Positions 44,563-54,666 of a stretch of DNA of 64,000 nucleotides are shown here, one piece after another. The notes under the pieces are model-generated. The model saw only the letters and a list, made by a program, of their open reading frames with translations. It searched no databases and was not told where the DNA came from. Where the stretch lies: positions 1 through 64,000 of the forward strand of contig NZ_JWIG01000030.1 of assembly GCF_000814675.1 (NCBI RefSeq). The letters run 5' to 3'. The translations under genes and the position numbers were made by a program. Each line of letters opens with the position of its first letter. Positions within the stretch are counted from its first letter, which is position 1. This DNA is from Pseudoalteromonas distincta (GTDB lineage Bacteria; Pseudomonadota; Gammaproteobacteria; Enterobacterales; Alteromonadaceae).

Positions 44563-44675
44563 TTTAAATTCTCTTATAAAGCAAACAAAGGCTTAAATAG
44601 TGGTTAAGCAACATTGGCAGCATAGAGATTTAAAGATACAATTTGAAACAACACTTTTTTGTACAGCATACAATT

Positions 44676-45560
44676 ATGAATGGTATCAGTCGGCTCGATA
44701 TAAAGCAGTTAAGAGTACTCAGTAGCTTATTAGAACTGCAAAATCTTTCACAAGTAGCCAAAAAAATGGGGTTAACGCAACAAGCTATTAGTGAGCAACT
44801 ACGAAAACTACGAGACTTATTTGACGATCGCTTGTTTATTCGCCAAGGCAATAACATGGTTGCTACTCCTAAAGCGCAAGGGCTCAAGGCACCTGTTAAT
44901 AATATTTTAAAGCAATTAGAGTCGTTACTAGAGCCCGAGCAGTTTAGCCCGCAAACTTATAAAGGTGTGTTTACCATAAGCGCAACCGACTACGCCACGC
45001 AGGCTTTATTGCCACAATTATTTAATATTACCCGCCGCGAAGCGCCAGGTTTAAAGCTGATAGTGCGCGACTTTGCATCAGATAACGTTAATCAACTTAT
45101 AACGGCAGGCGAGCTTGATTTGCTGATAAGCTTTCCAGAATTTATACCCGACAACCTTTCTTATATCACTTTGTTTGAAGAACAACATTTGTGTATTACC
45201 GGTATAGGTAACACTACTTACACTGAACCTTTGAGTTTGGCGCAATTTGCAAAGCATCCACAGCTAGTGGTGTCGCCATCTCGTGCAAATTTGCGCGGAT
45301 CGCACGATCAGTGGTTTGAAAGCCAAGGGCTAAAACGTAATATTGTAATGTCGGTACCAAGTTTTTCTGCGGTGCCCGACATTTTACATACAACCGATAT
45401 GCTCGCGTTTTACCCATCAAGATTATTACCAAACAGCAAAGTTAAACAGCTAAAAATAGAAGCTCTGCCCCCTACATTTAAAGTAATAGCCGCATGGCAT
45501 CCGCGTACTAATAACAGCCCTATTCATAAATGGTTGATAGAGCAATTACAAAACTTATAA
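44676..45560 (+). CDS. LysR-family transcriptional regulator
   Basis: 294 residues. An N-terminal winged helix (LDIKQLRVLSSLLELQNLSQ, then KMGLTQQAISEQLRKLRDL) is joined to a periplasmic-binding-like effector domain. ATG at 44676 is chosen; an in-frame TTG lies 11 codons upstream. It is divergent from the alkene reductase, the usual geometry for LysR control. The effector is unknown, probably an electrophile or quinone-like compound. Confidence 0.9.
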   Translation: MNGISRLDIKQLRVLSSLLELQNLSQVAKKMGLTQQAISEQLRKLRDLFDDRLFIRQGNNMVATPKAQGLKAPVNNILKQLESLLEPEQFSPQTYKGVFTISATDYATQALLPQLFNITRREAPGLKLIVRDFASDNVNQLITAGELDLLISFPEFIPDNLSYITLFEEQHLCITGIGNTTYTEPLSLAQFAKHPQLVVSPSRANLRGSHDQWFESQGLKRNIVMSVPSFSAVPDILHTTDMLAFYPSRLLPNSKVKQLKIEALPPTFKVIAAWHPRTNNSPIHKWLIEQLQNL

Positions 45561-45693
45561 CGATATAAAACATCTAAAGTGACTACTTTTTACTGTTAAA
45601 TTAGCAACCCAATATTTAGATTAAATCATTTAACCCCTCCTTAACCCTCGACCTAATAAGCTATGTGTAATAGTACGAATTAGGCATAGTTAA

Positions 45694-47055
45694 ATGGTTT
45701 ATTTTAAAAAGCACTCAACCGGTTTTTTACTTGCACTTAGTTGTACGCTTGCTGCATGTAGTAGTCAGCCAAGCTATCAAGGTAATAGTACTGAGCAGTC
45801 GCTAAAACAACATACAAACTGGCAGTACACGCAAAGTAACGCACAGCAAGTAAATTACATTACCGATTTGGTGGATATTGAAGGGCTTGATTCGCTTATT
45901 GAGCAAGCTGTTACTAATAACCCATCGTTTAATCAAGTGCATGTTGCATTAAAACTAGCTTATGCGCAGCGTGATGTAACTGCTGCAAGTCAGTGGTTTA
46001 GTGTAGATGCAGGATTTGACGCGCAGCGCAGTAAAACCGAAGGCACGCAATACAGCTCATCAGTAGGTATAAGTTGGGAAGCCGATATATGGCAAAAAAT
46101 TGCTGACAACGTAGCCGCGCAAGATATGACTATTGCCAGTAACCAAGCTACTTATCAAGGTGCTAAAGACACATTAGTAGCGAGTGTTATTCGTACTTAT
46201 TTAAATATTATTTTGCAGCAAAATTTGCTCGATATAGAGAAGCAACGTTTAGTTGTTTTACAAAATAATGAGCAAAGTATTGTAGAGCGCTACCAATATG
46301 GATTAGGTGATTTAGAAGCGCTTGATACCGCCCGTACTAGCACGGCATCTACTCGCGCGACCATTGCCGATTATCAAGAACAAATAGCAAAAGCAAAGCG
46401 TGCTTTAATGCTAATTGTAGGCACTGATAAACTTCAAAACCTGCCAAGTACATTAACACTGCCAAGCGTTATTGAGCCATTAAGTACATTACCAGAGCAA
46501 GATTTGGCGCGCAGACCTGACTTACAAAGTGCTTATTACAACATTCAGGCAAAGCATTACTTGGTTGATGTATCGTACAAAGAGTTACTACCGAGTATTT
46601 CGCTTTCGGCATCACTGAGTGATTTAGCAAGCACGCCAAGCCAAGCATTATTAACCAGCCCAGTGTGGAGTTTATTAGGCAGTTTAAGTGCCCCTTTATT
46701 TGAAGGTGGAGCACTGCGTGCGCAAGTTGATATTGCAAAATTAAATGCCGAGCAAGCGTTTTGGCAGTACCAAGATACGCTGCTAAGTGCGGTAAACGAA
46801 GTTGAAAATGCACTCGGGCAGGAGCAATCATTAACCGAGCAACAACTGCAAATTAGCAATGCACTTACCAGCGCTCAACGCAGCTTTAGTAACTATCAAA
46901 GTAAGTATCAACAAGGTTTGGTTGATATTTTAGATTTGCTAACAGTGCAGCAAAAAGTATACGACCTGCAAGCCCAGCTTAGCCAAATAAACTACACCCT
47001 TTTAACTAACCGCATAGATTTAGGCCTCGCTTTGGGCCTTGGAGTATCGTCATGA
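45694..47055 (+). CDS. RND efflux outer membrane lipoprotein (OMF), system 2
   Basis: 453 residues with a lipobox ending LAAC, lipidation expected on Cys22. The TolC-fold family motif LLGSLSAPLFEGGALRAQ matches the equivalent region of the first OMF in this window (LLGSISAPLFEGGRLKA), so the two are related paralogues. It is first in a tightly overlapping five-gene operon with its own two-component regulator. Confidence 0.92.
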   Translation: MVYFKKHSTGFLLALSCTLAACSSQPSYQGNSTEQSLKQHTNWQYTQSNAQQVNYITDLVDIEGLDSLIEQAVTNNPSFNQVHVALKLAYAQRDVTAASQWFSVDAGFDAQRSKTEGTQYSSSVGISWEADIWQKIADNVAAQDMTIASNQATYQGAKDTLVASVIRTYLNIILQQNLLDIEKQRLVVLQNNEQSIVERYQYGLGDLEALDTARTSTASTRATIADYQEQIAKAKRALMLIVGTDKLQNLPSTLTLPSVIEPLSTLPEQDLARRPDLQSAYYNIQAKHYLVDVSYKELLPSISLSASLSDLASTPSQALLTSPVWSLLGSLSAPLFEGGALRAQVDIAKLNAEQAFWQYQDTLLSAVNEVENALGQEQSLTEQQLQISNALTSAQRSFSNYQSKYQQGLVDILDLLTVQQKVYDLQAQLSQINYTLLTNRIDLGLALGLGVSS

Positions 47056-48197
47056 AAATTTCGCCGACACCGGTTGTTGTAACGCTTGTTGCTATTGTTT
47101 GTATAGGGCTTGCTATTGTGTATAACGGTCAAAAAATGGCTGAACAAGCAAATAGCCCACAACCTGCCGCTATTAAAGCTATTGCCCCAAATGTATCGGT
47201 AATTAATGCAGCTCCGAGCACTTATCAGGCTTATGTTAGTGGGCATGGTGAAGCTAAAGCGCATTGGTCACTTAGCTTAAAAGCACAAGTTAAAGGCGAA
47301 GTAACCAGTATGAGCGAGCAATTTGCGACCGGTAACTTAATAACTAAAGGGCAGGTGTTTGCACAAATTGATGACACCGAATACTTACAAGCTCTAGCTA
47401 GTGCAAAAGCAACATTGGCTGATGCAAAACTAGCACTGCAAGAAGAGCAAGATTTAGGTAATCAAGCAAAACGTGAATGGGATCGCTCAGGCGTTACGCA
47501 AGCACCAAGTTCGCCGCTTGTATTTAGAACGCTGCAATTAGAAGCCGCGCAAGCTACGCTCGATAAAGCACAATATGCACTTAAAACCGCACAGCGTGAT
47601 GTAAATAACACCCAGTTAAGTGCACCATTTGACGCTGTTATTTTATCGCGCGATATAGATTTAGGTACTTATGTAGGTATTGGCGATACGCTTGCCACGC
47701 TAAACAGCACTGACAAAGTAGAAATAACGGTACCGCTTTCATTAAGTCAGTGGCAAAACCTAGCAAATAATAAATCAGGCGATGTTATTTTAACTGATGT
47801 AACCACTAATACTAAATGGAACGGTTATATTGCACGTTTTGAGCAACACCTTGATGACAGCTCGCGTCAACGCAGCGTAATTGTTGCCTTAGATAAACCG
47901 TTTGAGCAAACAACGCCGTTACTGCCTGGCACATTTTTAGCGGTAGAAATTGCCGGTAAGCAGTTAACTAACGTAATAAAACTGCCTGCTTCGGCGATAT
48001 CTCAAGATGGCTTAATTTGGTACGTAAATGATCAAAATAGCTTAGTAAGCACACACGCTAATAAAGTATTCGAGCGTGGGGATTACGTATATATTACGCC
48101 AGTAGATGGTGCTAAAAATCTAAAAGTGGTGGCGCGCCCACTTGTTAGTTACTTAAACGACATGAAAGTAAATCCAATAGTTGAGGAGATGCAATAA
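47052..48197 (+). CDS. RND efflux periplasmic adaptor (MFP), system 2
   Basis: 381 residues with an N-terminal anchor (TPVVVTLVAIVCIGLAIVY), lipoyl halves, a coiled-coil hairpin (about 115-175) and barrel. The segment SAPFDAVILSRDIDLGTYVGIGD corresponds to TAPYAGRILSRSVDLGQVV in the system 1 adaptor. It lacks the basic C-terminal tail of the first one. It overlaps the OMF gene by 4 bp and the pump gene by 1 bp. Confidence 0.92.
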   Translation: MKISPTPVVVTLVAIVCIGLAIVYNGQKMAEQANSPQPAAIKAIAPNVSVINAAPSTYQAYVSGHGEAKAHWSLSLKAQVKGEVTSMSEQFATGNLITKGQVFAQIDDTEYLQALASAKATLADAKLALQEEQDLGNQAKREWDRSGVTQAPSSPLVFRTLQLEAAQATLDKAQYALKTAQRDVNNTQLSAPFDAVILSRDIDLGTYVGIGDTLATLNSTDKVEITVPLSLSQWQNLANNKSGDVILTDVTTNTKWNGYIARFEQHLDDSSRQRSVIVALDKPFEQTTPLLPGTFLAVEIAGKQLTNVIKLPASAISQDGLIWYVNDQNSLVSTHANKVFERGDYVYITPVDGAKNLKVVARPLVSYLNDMKVNPIVEEMQ

Positions 48198-51100
48198 TGA
48201 GTCCTCATCAACCACCTCAATTACCCAGTAATAATAACCCGCTGCACGGTATTATTAATTGGTTTGCAAATAACTCTGTTGCCGCTAACTTATTGTTAGT
48301 TAGTGTGATTGTAATGGGTATTATGTCGCTTACGACTTTACGTAAAGAGGCATTTCCGAGTTTAGAGCCAGATACTATTTCGGTATCGGTGGTTTACGAC
48401 AGTGGCGATGCATTGCAAGCCGAAGAAGGAATAGCGTTAAAAATAGAAGAAGCGCTCGAAACCGTATCGGGTATTAAACGTATTACCTCTACATCCGATG
48501 CTAGCGGCAGCCATGTAAGCATTGAAAAAAGTACTGATTACTCACTCGATGAGTTACTTGTTGACGTTAAAAACCAAGTTGACGCTATTAATAACTTTCC
48601 GGCAGATGCTGAGCAACCTGTTATTGATAAAGCCCGTAGGCAAGATCATGCATTAACGCTGCAACTTTTCGGGGATGCCGATCGCCATACATTACAAAAC
48701 CTGGGTGAAAAACTTAAAGCCGATTTATTAGCGCAATCAGGCATTAGCGACGTAGCGCAGTCGGGTGTGCTCGACCCGATGATGTCCATAGAAATCGACG
48801 AAGGTAAATTACAAGCGTATGGCTTAACTATTAGTGATGTAAGTGAGGTCATAAATAATGAGTCATCAAGCCCGCTTTCGACTAGTTTACGCGATAGCAG
48901 TAAAATTATACGCTTAAAAGCCGCCGACCAAGCTTACTGGCAGCGCGACTTTGCCAATATTGTATTGTTAACAACCGCATCAGGCACACAAATTAAGTTA
49001 GGCGATGTAGCCACCGTTACCGACTCATTTGCCGAAGATAGCAATTCATTAAGCCGTTATAACCAACAAAATGCCGTAGGCGTTGAAATTTTAATGGGCG
49101 ATAACAGCGATATAACTACCATTGTTGAGCAAGCTAATAGCGTAATAGATAAATGGCACGAAAGCGGTTTATTACCTCAAAACGTAGAGCTTGAAAGCTG
49201 GCACGACAAAAGCACCATGATCACCGAGCGTTTATCGCTACTTACTAAAAACGCGGTGACCGGTATTATTATGGTGTTTGTAATACTTGCCATATTTTTA
49301 AATGTACGTGTAGCACTGTGGGTGGCTGGTGGCTTGCCGTTTGTATTTTTTGGCACGCTTTATTTTATGACCGATGGCTACACCGCACTGACCATAAACG
49401 AAATGACCACCTTTGGCTTTATTATGGCGCTGGGCATAGTGGTAGACGATGCCGTTGTTGTAGGCGAGAGTATTTACACCACACGTAAAAAACATGGCGA
49501 TACATTAAATAATACAGTTTTAGGCACCATGAAGGTTGCTGTGCCAACAATATTTGGGGTGTTAACCACGGTGGCTGCGTTTGTAGCGCTTTCGAATGTG
49601 TCGGGCAACTTAGGTAAAATTTACTCTCAATTCGCCACTGTAGTGACCATTTGTTTACTGCTTTCAGTTGTTGAATCAAAACTTATTTTACCCTCGCATT
49701 TAGCCCACATTAGTACTAAACGCCAAGTTAAAAAAGGCTTAGCAGGTCTGTGGTCAAAAATACAACATGGTGCTGATAGCGGCTTAAGCTGGTTTAGTAA
49801 AAACATTTACTGCAAGGTTATTGAATTTTCACTGCGCTTTAGATACGCCGTAGTGGCTGCGTTTATCGCCTTTTTTATATTAGTTATTGGCATGCCGATG
49901 ACAGGCACAGTTAAAGTTGGTTTTTTCCCAAGTATTGCAGGCGATACCGTAACAGCCGATTTGGTTATGCAAAACGACGCCGCTTATGGGCAAACAAACA
50001 AAAACTTACTAACGCTTGAGCAAAGTGCATTACAAGCTGAGCAAAACTTAATGACTAAGTTGAGCTCTGACAAAAGCGAAATAACCAGCCTACAAGTCAT
50101 TAGTAGCAGCGACACCAGCGGTGAAGTAAGCATTGAGCTATTAAACGAAGGCGCTTTTACAGCAAGCGAATTTGCTCAAGAGTGGCAGCGCGTAGCAGGT
50201 AGCCTTGAGGGCAGTAAAAAATTACAAATATTAGCCACGCGTAAAATGGTTGATAACTTTAAAGTTGAGCTTAAAGCGTGGGACGACGAAACCGTAATGG
50301 CGGCGGGCGCACTATTTAAGGAGCGCTTACAAAATACCGCAGGCGTTAACGGAATAGACGACAACTTAAACCCAGGTCAGCCACAGCTTAAATTTACCCT
50401 AAATGCACAAGGTCGCGCGCTTGGCATGGATACAGCTAGTTTATCAAAGCAAGTACTGCAAGCCTTTGGTGGTGCAGTTGTACAGCGCTACCAACGTAAT
50501 AAAGATGAAGTTAAAGTACGTGTACGCTACCCAGAAGGTGCTCGTAAAACACCTGCCGATATAATGCAGTCGCGTATTCGCCTACCCGATGGCACGGTTG
50601 TCCCTTTAGTTAACGTAGCCACAGTAAGCAGTGAATATCAGCAAGATGAAATAACCCGCATTGATGGACTACGTGCAATTTATTTAAGCGCCCAAGTAGA
50701 TAAAAACGTGATTGCTCCAAACGAGTTAGTTGCTAATTTAAAGCGCGACTTAATTCCAGAGTTAACACAGCAATTTCCTAACTTAAGTGTTTATTTTGCA
50801 GGAGAGGCAGAGCAACAAAGCGAAACCACCAGCTCAATGAGCACTATGTTTGTAGCGGCTTTATTAGTTATTTACGTGTTGCTGGCTATTCCGCTTAAAT
50901 CGTACATTCAACCTATGTTGATTATGGTAGCAATTCCGTTTGGCATTGTGGGCGCTATTTTAGGACATTGGTGGAACGACTTAACCATTAGTATATTGTC
51001 GTTAAATGGTATTTTGGCGCTCAGTGGAGTAGTTGTAAACGACAGCTTATTACTTGTTTCACGCTTTAACGAACTAGTAAAAGAAGAGGGCATGAGCACG

Positions 51101-51385
51101 CACGATGCCATAGTTGAGTCGTGTACGAGCCGGTTACGTGCGGTATTACTTACCTCAATTACGACGTACGCAGGCTTAGTGCCGCTACTTAGCGAAACCT
51201 CAATGCAGGCACAGTTTTTAATTCCTGCTGCGGCATCACTTGGCTACGGTATTTTGTTTGCCACGGTTATTACCTTAATACTTATACCGGCATTATTGAT
51301 GATTCAAACCGATGCTAAACGCGGTATTGATGCTGTGCTAATATCGCTAGGTGCTAAAAATAAAACGCAGGAAACAGCCTCTTAA
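48197..51385 (+). CDS. RND efflux pump inner-membrane permease, system 2
   Basis: 1062 residues, 12 membrane segments. The TM4 Asp pair lies in MALGIVVDDAVVVGESIY, and ALSGVVVNDSLLLVSRFNEL is the second-half counterpart. It differs enough from the pump at 8471-11554 to be a separate subfamily rather than a recent duplicate. It overlaps adaptor and response regulator genes by one base each (TAATG). Confidence 0.93.
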   Translation: MSPHQPPQLPSNNNPLHGIINWFANNSVAANLLLVSVIVMGIMSLTTLRKEAFPSLEPDTISVSVVYDSGDALQAEEGIALKIEEALETVSGIKRITSTSDASGSHVSIEKSTDYSLDELLVDVKNQVDAINNFPADAEQPVIDKARRQDHALTLQLFGDADRHTLQNLGEKLKADLLAQSGISDVAQSGVLDPMMSIEIDEGKLQAYGLTISDVSEVINNESSSPLSTSLRDSSKIIRLKAADQAYWQRDFANIVLLTTASGTQIKLGDVATVTDSFAEDSNSLSRYNQQNAVGVEILMGDNSDITTIVEQANSVIDKWHESGLLPQNVELESWHDKSTMITERLSLLTKNAVTGIIMVFVILAIFLNVRVALWVAGGLPFVFFGTLYFMTDGYTALTINEMTTFGFIMALGIVVDDAVVVGESIYTTRKKHGDTLNNTVLGTMKVAVPTIFGVLTTVAAFVALSNVSGNLGKIYSQFATVVTICLLLSVVESKLILPSHLAHISTKRQVKKGLAGLWSKIQHGADSGLSWFSKNIYCKVIEFSLRFRYAVVAAFIAFFILVIGMPMTGTVKVGFFPSIAGDTVTADLVMQNDAAYGQTNKNLLTLEQSALQAEQNLMTKLSSDKSEITSLQVISSSDTSGEVSIELLNEGAFTASEFAQEWQRVAGSLEGSKKLQILATRKMVDNFKVELKAWDDETVMAAGALFKERLQNTAGVNGIDDNLNPGQPQLKFTLNAQGRALGMDTASLSKQVLQAFGGAVVQRYQRNKDEVKVRVRYPEGARKTPADIMQSRIRLPDGTVVPLVNVATVSSEYQQDEITRIDGLRAIYLSAQVDKNVIAPNELVANLKRDLIPELTQQFPNLSVYFAGEAEQQSETTSSMSTMFVAALLVIYVLLAIPLKSYIQPMLIMVAIPFGIVGAILGHWWNDLTISILSLNGILALSGVVVNDSLLLVSRFNELVKEEGMSTHDAIVESCTSRLRAVLLTSITTYAGLVPLLSETSMQAQFLIPAAASLGYGILFATVITLILIPALLMIQTDAKRGIDAVLISLGAKNKTQETAS

Positions 51386-52068
51386 TGATAAACGTACTAC
51401 TGGTTGAAGACGACATAGACTTGGCAACCACCATTGTTGATTATCTCGAAATTGAGTCAATAGAGTGTGACCATGCAAGCAATGGCGTAATGGGTTTAAA
51501 TTTAATAGAACGTAATCAATATCAAATGATTATATTAGATGTAAACATGCCCAAAATGGACGGTTTAACCATGTGTAAATCATTGCGTGAGCAAGGCATT
51601 GATATACCTGTATTAATGCTGACAGCGCGCGATAGCCTCGACAATAAGCTTGAGGGGTTTGCAGCCGGTAGTGACGACTATTTAGTAAAACCATTTGCGA
51701 TGAAAGAGCTAGTAGCGCGGGTTCAAGTATTAGCAAAGCGTAAAAGTGGAGAGGTTAAGCGACTTACCTTTGCTAATTTAACACTTAATTTAACCGCGCA
51801 TACAGCAACAGTGGCTGCGCACAGTTTAAAGTTATCACCCATTACTTTTAAGTTATTAGAAGTGCTTGTACGAGAGCAGCAAAAACCGGTAACCCGACAG
51901 GTAATTATGCAAGCAATATGGGGCGACGATCAGCCAGACAGCAATAGCTTAAAAGTGCATATTCATCATTTGCGTAAACAGCTAGAGCAAGCGCATTGCC
52001 AAGCCGTACTAGAAACAATACCCAGTGTAGGGTTTGCGCTAAAATTAAAAAATGGGACACAAGCATGA
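51385..52068 (+). CDS. OmpR-family response regulator, linked to RND system 2
   Basis: 227 residues. The receiver has LLVEDDIDLATT, phospho-acceptor Asp52 (IILDVNMPKMDG) and YLVKPF with the conserved Lys. A winged-helix DNA-binding domain follows (LSPITFKLLEVLVREQ, SLKVHIHHLRKQLEQ). It overlaps the pump gene by one base and the kinase gene by four, so it probably regulates the efflux operon itself. Confidence 0.94.
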   Translation: MINVLLVEDDIDLATTIVDYLEIESIECDHASNGVMGLNLIERNQYQMIILDVNMPKMDGLTMCKSLREQGIDIPVLMLTARDSLDNKLEGFAAGSDDYLVKPFAMKELVARVQVLAKRKSGEVKRLTFANLTLNLTAHTATVAAHSLKLSPITFKLLEVLVREQQKPVTRQVIMQAIWGDDQPDSNSLKVHIHHLRKQLEQAHCQAVLETIPSVGFALKLKNGTQA

Positions 52069-53357
52069 AAATTAGACCCAGCCTGAGGTTGTATTTTTTT
52101 GCTACCATGGTGCTTTTAAGTTCATTAATGGCAATTGGTTTTTCGTTTTTAAGTGTTAATTATTTTATTGATGGCTTAGACCGAGGGTTAAATGGCGTAA
52201 TGCATGCGCTTTCGCAATCTACTGAGGTTAAAAACGGTGAACCTGCAGAAATGATTGGCTTTAAAATAGCGAGTCGCTGGGAAGACATGCCAAGCGAAAT
52301 TCAGCAACGCTTTACAAAGCCTACAGAGATTGGCGTACTACAAAAAAGCAAAGTAAAACCATCGTTTTTTTCAATGCCGGAAGACCTTTATTTTGTAGCG
52401 TATTTTCAAAACCCTGCAGGGGAGCCCCGTTACGTATCACGCATTATGCTTGAAAAAGAACGCCTTAAAAAACAAAGCTCACCCGATAAACCTATAAAAA
52501 AATTGGCATGGATAGCGTTAACAGGGGTTACGGCAATTGCTTTATTTACCTTCTTTTTGTTTATGGTAATGAAAAAAATAGCTAAGCCAGTTGAATCACT
52601 ACGCGGTTGGGCTAAGTCTTTAAATCAAAAGAATTTACAAAACACGCCGCCCGACTTTACCTATAACGAACTAAATACCTTGGCAACGTTAATACGCAGT
52701 AGCTTGCTTTCTGCTCACGACAGCCTTGAGCGAGAACAGCGCTTTTTAAGTTATGCGAGCCACGAGTTACGTACACCAATTTCGGTTATTCGTAGCAACG
52801 TTGAGTTACTTAACCGCTTAAGCGAAAAAGCACCTTTAAGCGATAAACAGCAACTTACACTGCAGCGAATAGAGCGCGCCGGTTTAACCATGAGCGATTT
52901 AACCGAGACGTTATTGTGGCTTAGCAGAAATGACGACCAGCAAAGTGCACCAGAGCCCGTAAACCTAGCCGAAAAAATAACGACCTTGGGTAACGAACTC
53001 GATTATTTACTCAATTCAAAACAAGTTGAAGTACTTATAAATACCGATAACCAAAATACGACTATTAATACCGAAGCCACCGCATGCCACATTGTGCTTA
53101 CTAACTTAATACGTAATGCGTATCAGCATACGCAACAAGGGCAAGTGCGAATTACTCAGCAGGGCAGCCGTGTGATTATAGTAAATAGCAGCGAACAAAC
53201 TGATACGCCACACACTGCTAATAACACAAACAAGCCTGCCAATATTGGCTACGGTTTAGGATTAGAGTTAAGCGAAAAAATAATAAAACGACACGGTTGG
53301 GTATACGAAGTGAACGACATGCCTGGGCGTTATGAAGTGGTGGTTGATTTTAGCTAA
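52065..53357 (+). CDS. Sensor histidine kinase, linked to RND system 2
   Basis: 430 residues. Two membrane segments (about 12-33 and 146-169) bracket a periplasmic sensor of about 110 residues. A HAMP-like linker leads to HisKA with His233 in LSYASHELRTPISVIRSN, and a compact ATPase domain has NLIRNAYQHT and IGYGLGLELSEKII. ATG at 52065 overlaps the regulator stop; a longer frame begins inside that gene. It probably senses an efflux substrate or envelope stress. Confidence 0.93.
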   Translation: MKIRPSLRLYFFATMVLLSSLMAIGFSFLSVNYFIDGLDRGLNGVMHALSQSTEVKNGEPAEMIGFKIASRWEDMPSEIQQRFTKPTEIGVLQKSKVKPSFFSMPEDLYFVAYFQNPAGEPRYVSRIMLEKERLKKQSSPDKPIKKLAWIALTGVTAIALFTFFLFMVMKKIAKPVESLRGWAKSLNQKNLQNTPPDFTYNELNTLATLIRSSLLSAHDSLEREQRFLSYASHELRTPISVIRSNVELLNRLSEKAPLSDKQQLTLQRIERAGLTMSDLTETLLWLSRNDDQQSAPEPVNLAEKITTLGNELDYLLNSKQVEVLINTDNQNTTINTEATACHIVLTNLIRNAYQHTQQGQVRITQQGSRVIIVNSSEQTDTPHTANNTNKPANIGYGLGLELSEKIIKRHGWVYEVNDMPGRYEVVVDFS

Positions 53358-53397
53358 TACGCTTTTTTATGATTAATGATGAGGCGTATTACTTATA

Positions 53398-53605
53398 ATA
53401 TCAATCCGCAATAATACTTAATCATTTTGAGGGGCTAAACGTGTCGCTCTCAGCGTTAAAAATTTCTCATTTACAACTGCATGGATGCAGAAAGTAGGCA
53501 ATGCAGGAGCAATTGCCGAGAACAACTAAATAGCGAATTTTTTGCCTAGCTATCAACACGTTTTTCCATCCTCAAAATAGATCACTTAATTAAGCCGATT
53601 GGTAT
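53398..53605. repeat. MITE-like dispersed repeat, copy 2
   Basis: This is the second copy of the ~209 bp element at 19713, in the same orientation, with scattered substitutions. The left end reads ATATCAATCCGC and the right end gives ATACCAATCGGC when reversed. It fills the gap between the kinase stop and the esterase stop, about 40 bp past the kinase. Confidence 0.85.
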
Positions 53606-53611
53606 AAATGA

Positions 53612-54559
53612 TTACTCGGGGGCAGCTTGCTTGGTTTTTCTAAACATAAATTCAAGGGGAATATGTAAGCGTTTGGCCCATGCGTTTTCGGTGTGATCTT
53701 CCCCAGGGAAGTACTGACTTTGCCAAAGTTTTGCTGGGTATTTTTGCGCCATAAATAAATCATCAATTTGCGCTTGTAACTTAGGGTACATGGCATCTAA
53801 GGTGCTATCGCCATAATCAAAATACACTTTTTGGTTACTTAGCTTTGTGATGTTGTTGGCAATGTAGTTTTTAAACTGGGCAAATACTTCGTCATCGTGG
53901 CTAAAAATACCTGGCCAGTGGGTCGACATACAAATAGCGCCGGCAAATTCGTTAGGGTAATTAAGTAGTGTGTACCACGATATTAGCCCACCCATGCTAG
54001 AGCCACCAATATAGCGGTGTTGCGCGCCTTTGTTTACGTTGTAGTTAGACTCAATATAAGGAATAACTTCTTTGACTAAAAAGCGTGAGTAGTTATCTGA
54101 GTAAACCTTAGAGGCAAATAATTTATGGCCTGGGTATTTTTCTAACTGGTAAAGGGCGTTTTGCTTTTGCTTGCTTAAGGCCTCAAACGGTTGTTGTGGG
54201 TAGTATTCGCTGTGGCGGTTTTCTACGGCGTTTGGAATGCCTACCACAATAAATGGGCGTACTTTGCCTTGCTCTATTAATGTGCCGGCTACTTCATCTA
54301 CGCGCCATTCTTGCTTGTTCCATGTGCTATTTGCATCAAACAACATGCGGCCATCATGCATGTAGAGCACGTCGTAGGTGGTGTTTTTGTTGTAACCTGG
54401 CGGTAGCCAAACATTTAAAAAGCGGTTTTTTACAAACTGTGATTCTATATTGTCGATTACCTCAATTTGGCCTTTACTTACTTGCACGGTGGCCGTGTTT
54501 GCATAGCTGGTATGTACTACAAATATTAATAAGCTAAACAGTAAAGCAACTAATTTCAT
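53612..54559 (-). CDS. Secreted alpha/beta-hydrolase, putative esterase
   Basis: 315 residues with a signal peptide (residues 1-20, ending YAN). The esterase domain has VWLPPGYNKNTTYDVLYMHDG, nucleophile elbow YIGGSSMGGLISWY, an Asp in YFDYGDSTLD and a likely catalytic His in PGEDHTENAWAKRL. It is related in type to the esterase at 16614-17813 but has a canonical GxSxG and no TPR tail. The substrate is unknown. A MITE-like repeat abuts its 3' end. Confidence 0.87.
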   Translation of the reverse strand: MKLVALLFSLLIFVVHTSYANTATVQVSKGQIEVIDNIESQFVKNRFLNVWLPPGYNKNTTYDVLYMHDGRMLFDANSTWNKQEWRVDEVAGTLIEQGKVRPFIVVGIPNAVENRHSEYYPQQPFEALSKQKQNALYQLEKYPGHKLFASKVYSDNYSRFLVKEVIPYIESNYNVNKGAQHRYIGGSSMGGLISWYTLLNYPNEFAGAICMSTHWPGIFSHDDEVFAQFKNYIANNITKLSNQKVYFDYGDSTLDAMYPKLQAQIDDLFMAQKYPAKLWQSQYFPGEDHTENAWAKRLHIPLEFMFRKTKQAAPE

Positions 54560-54666
54560 GGTGGCGCCTTAGCATACAAAAAGTGCACTATCACAAGCTT
54601 GCACTGTTAATTCAATGTGAATACGTATGCATTTGTATTCAAGCAACAAATGCACACGCATACAAT

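Noticed and set aside
53356..53390. A hairpin AATACGC/GCGTATT after the kinase of RND system 2
   Set aside because: The seven-pair stem has a long loop and no T run after it; it could be chance.
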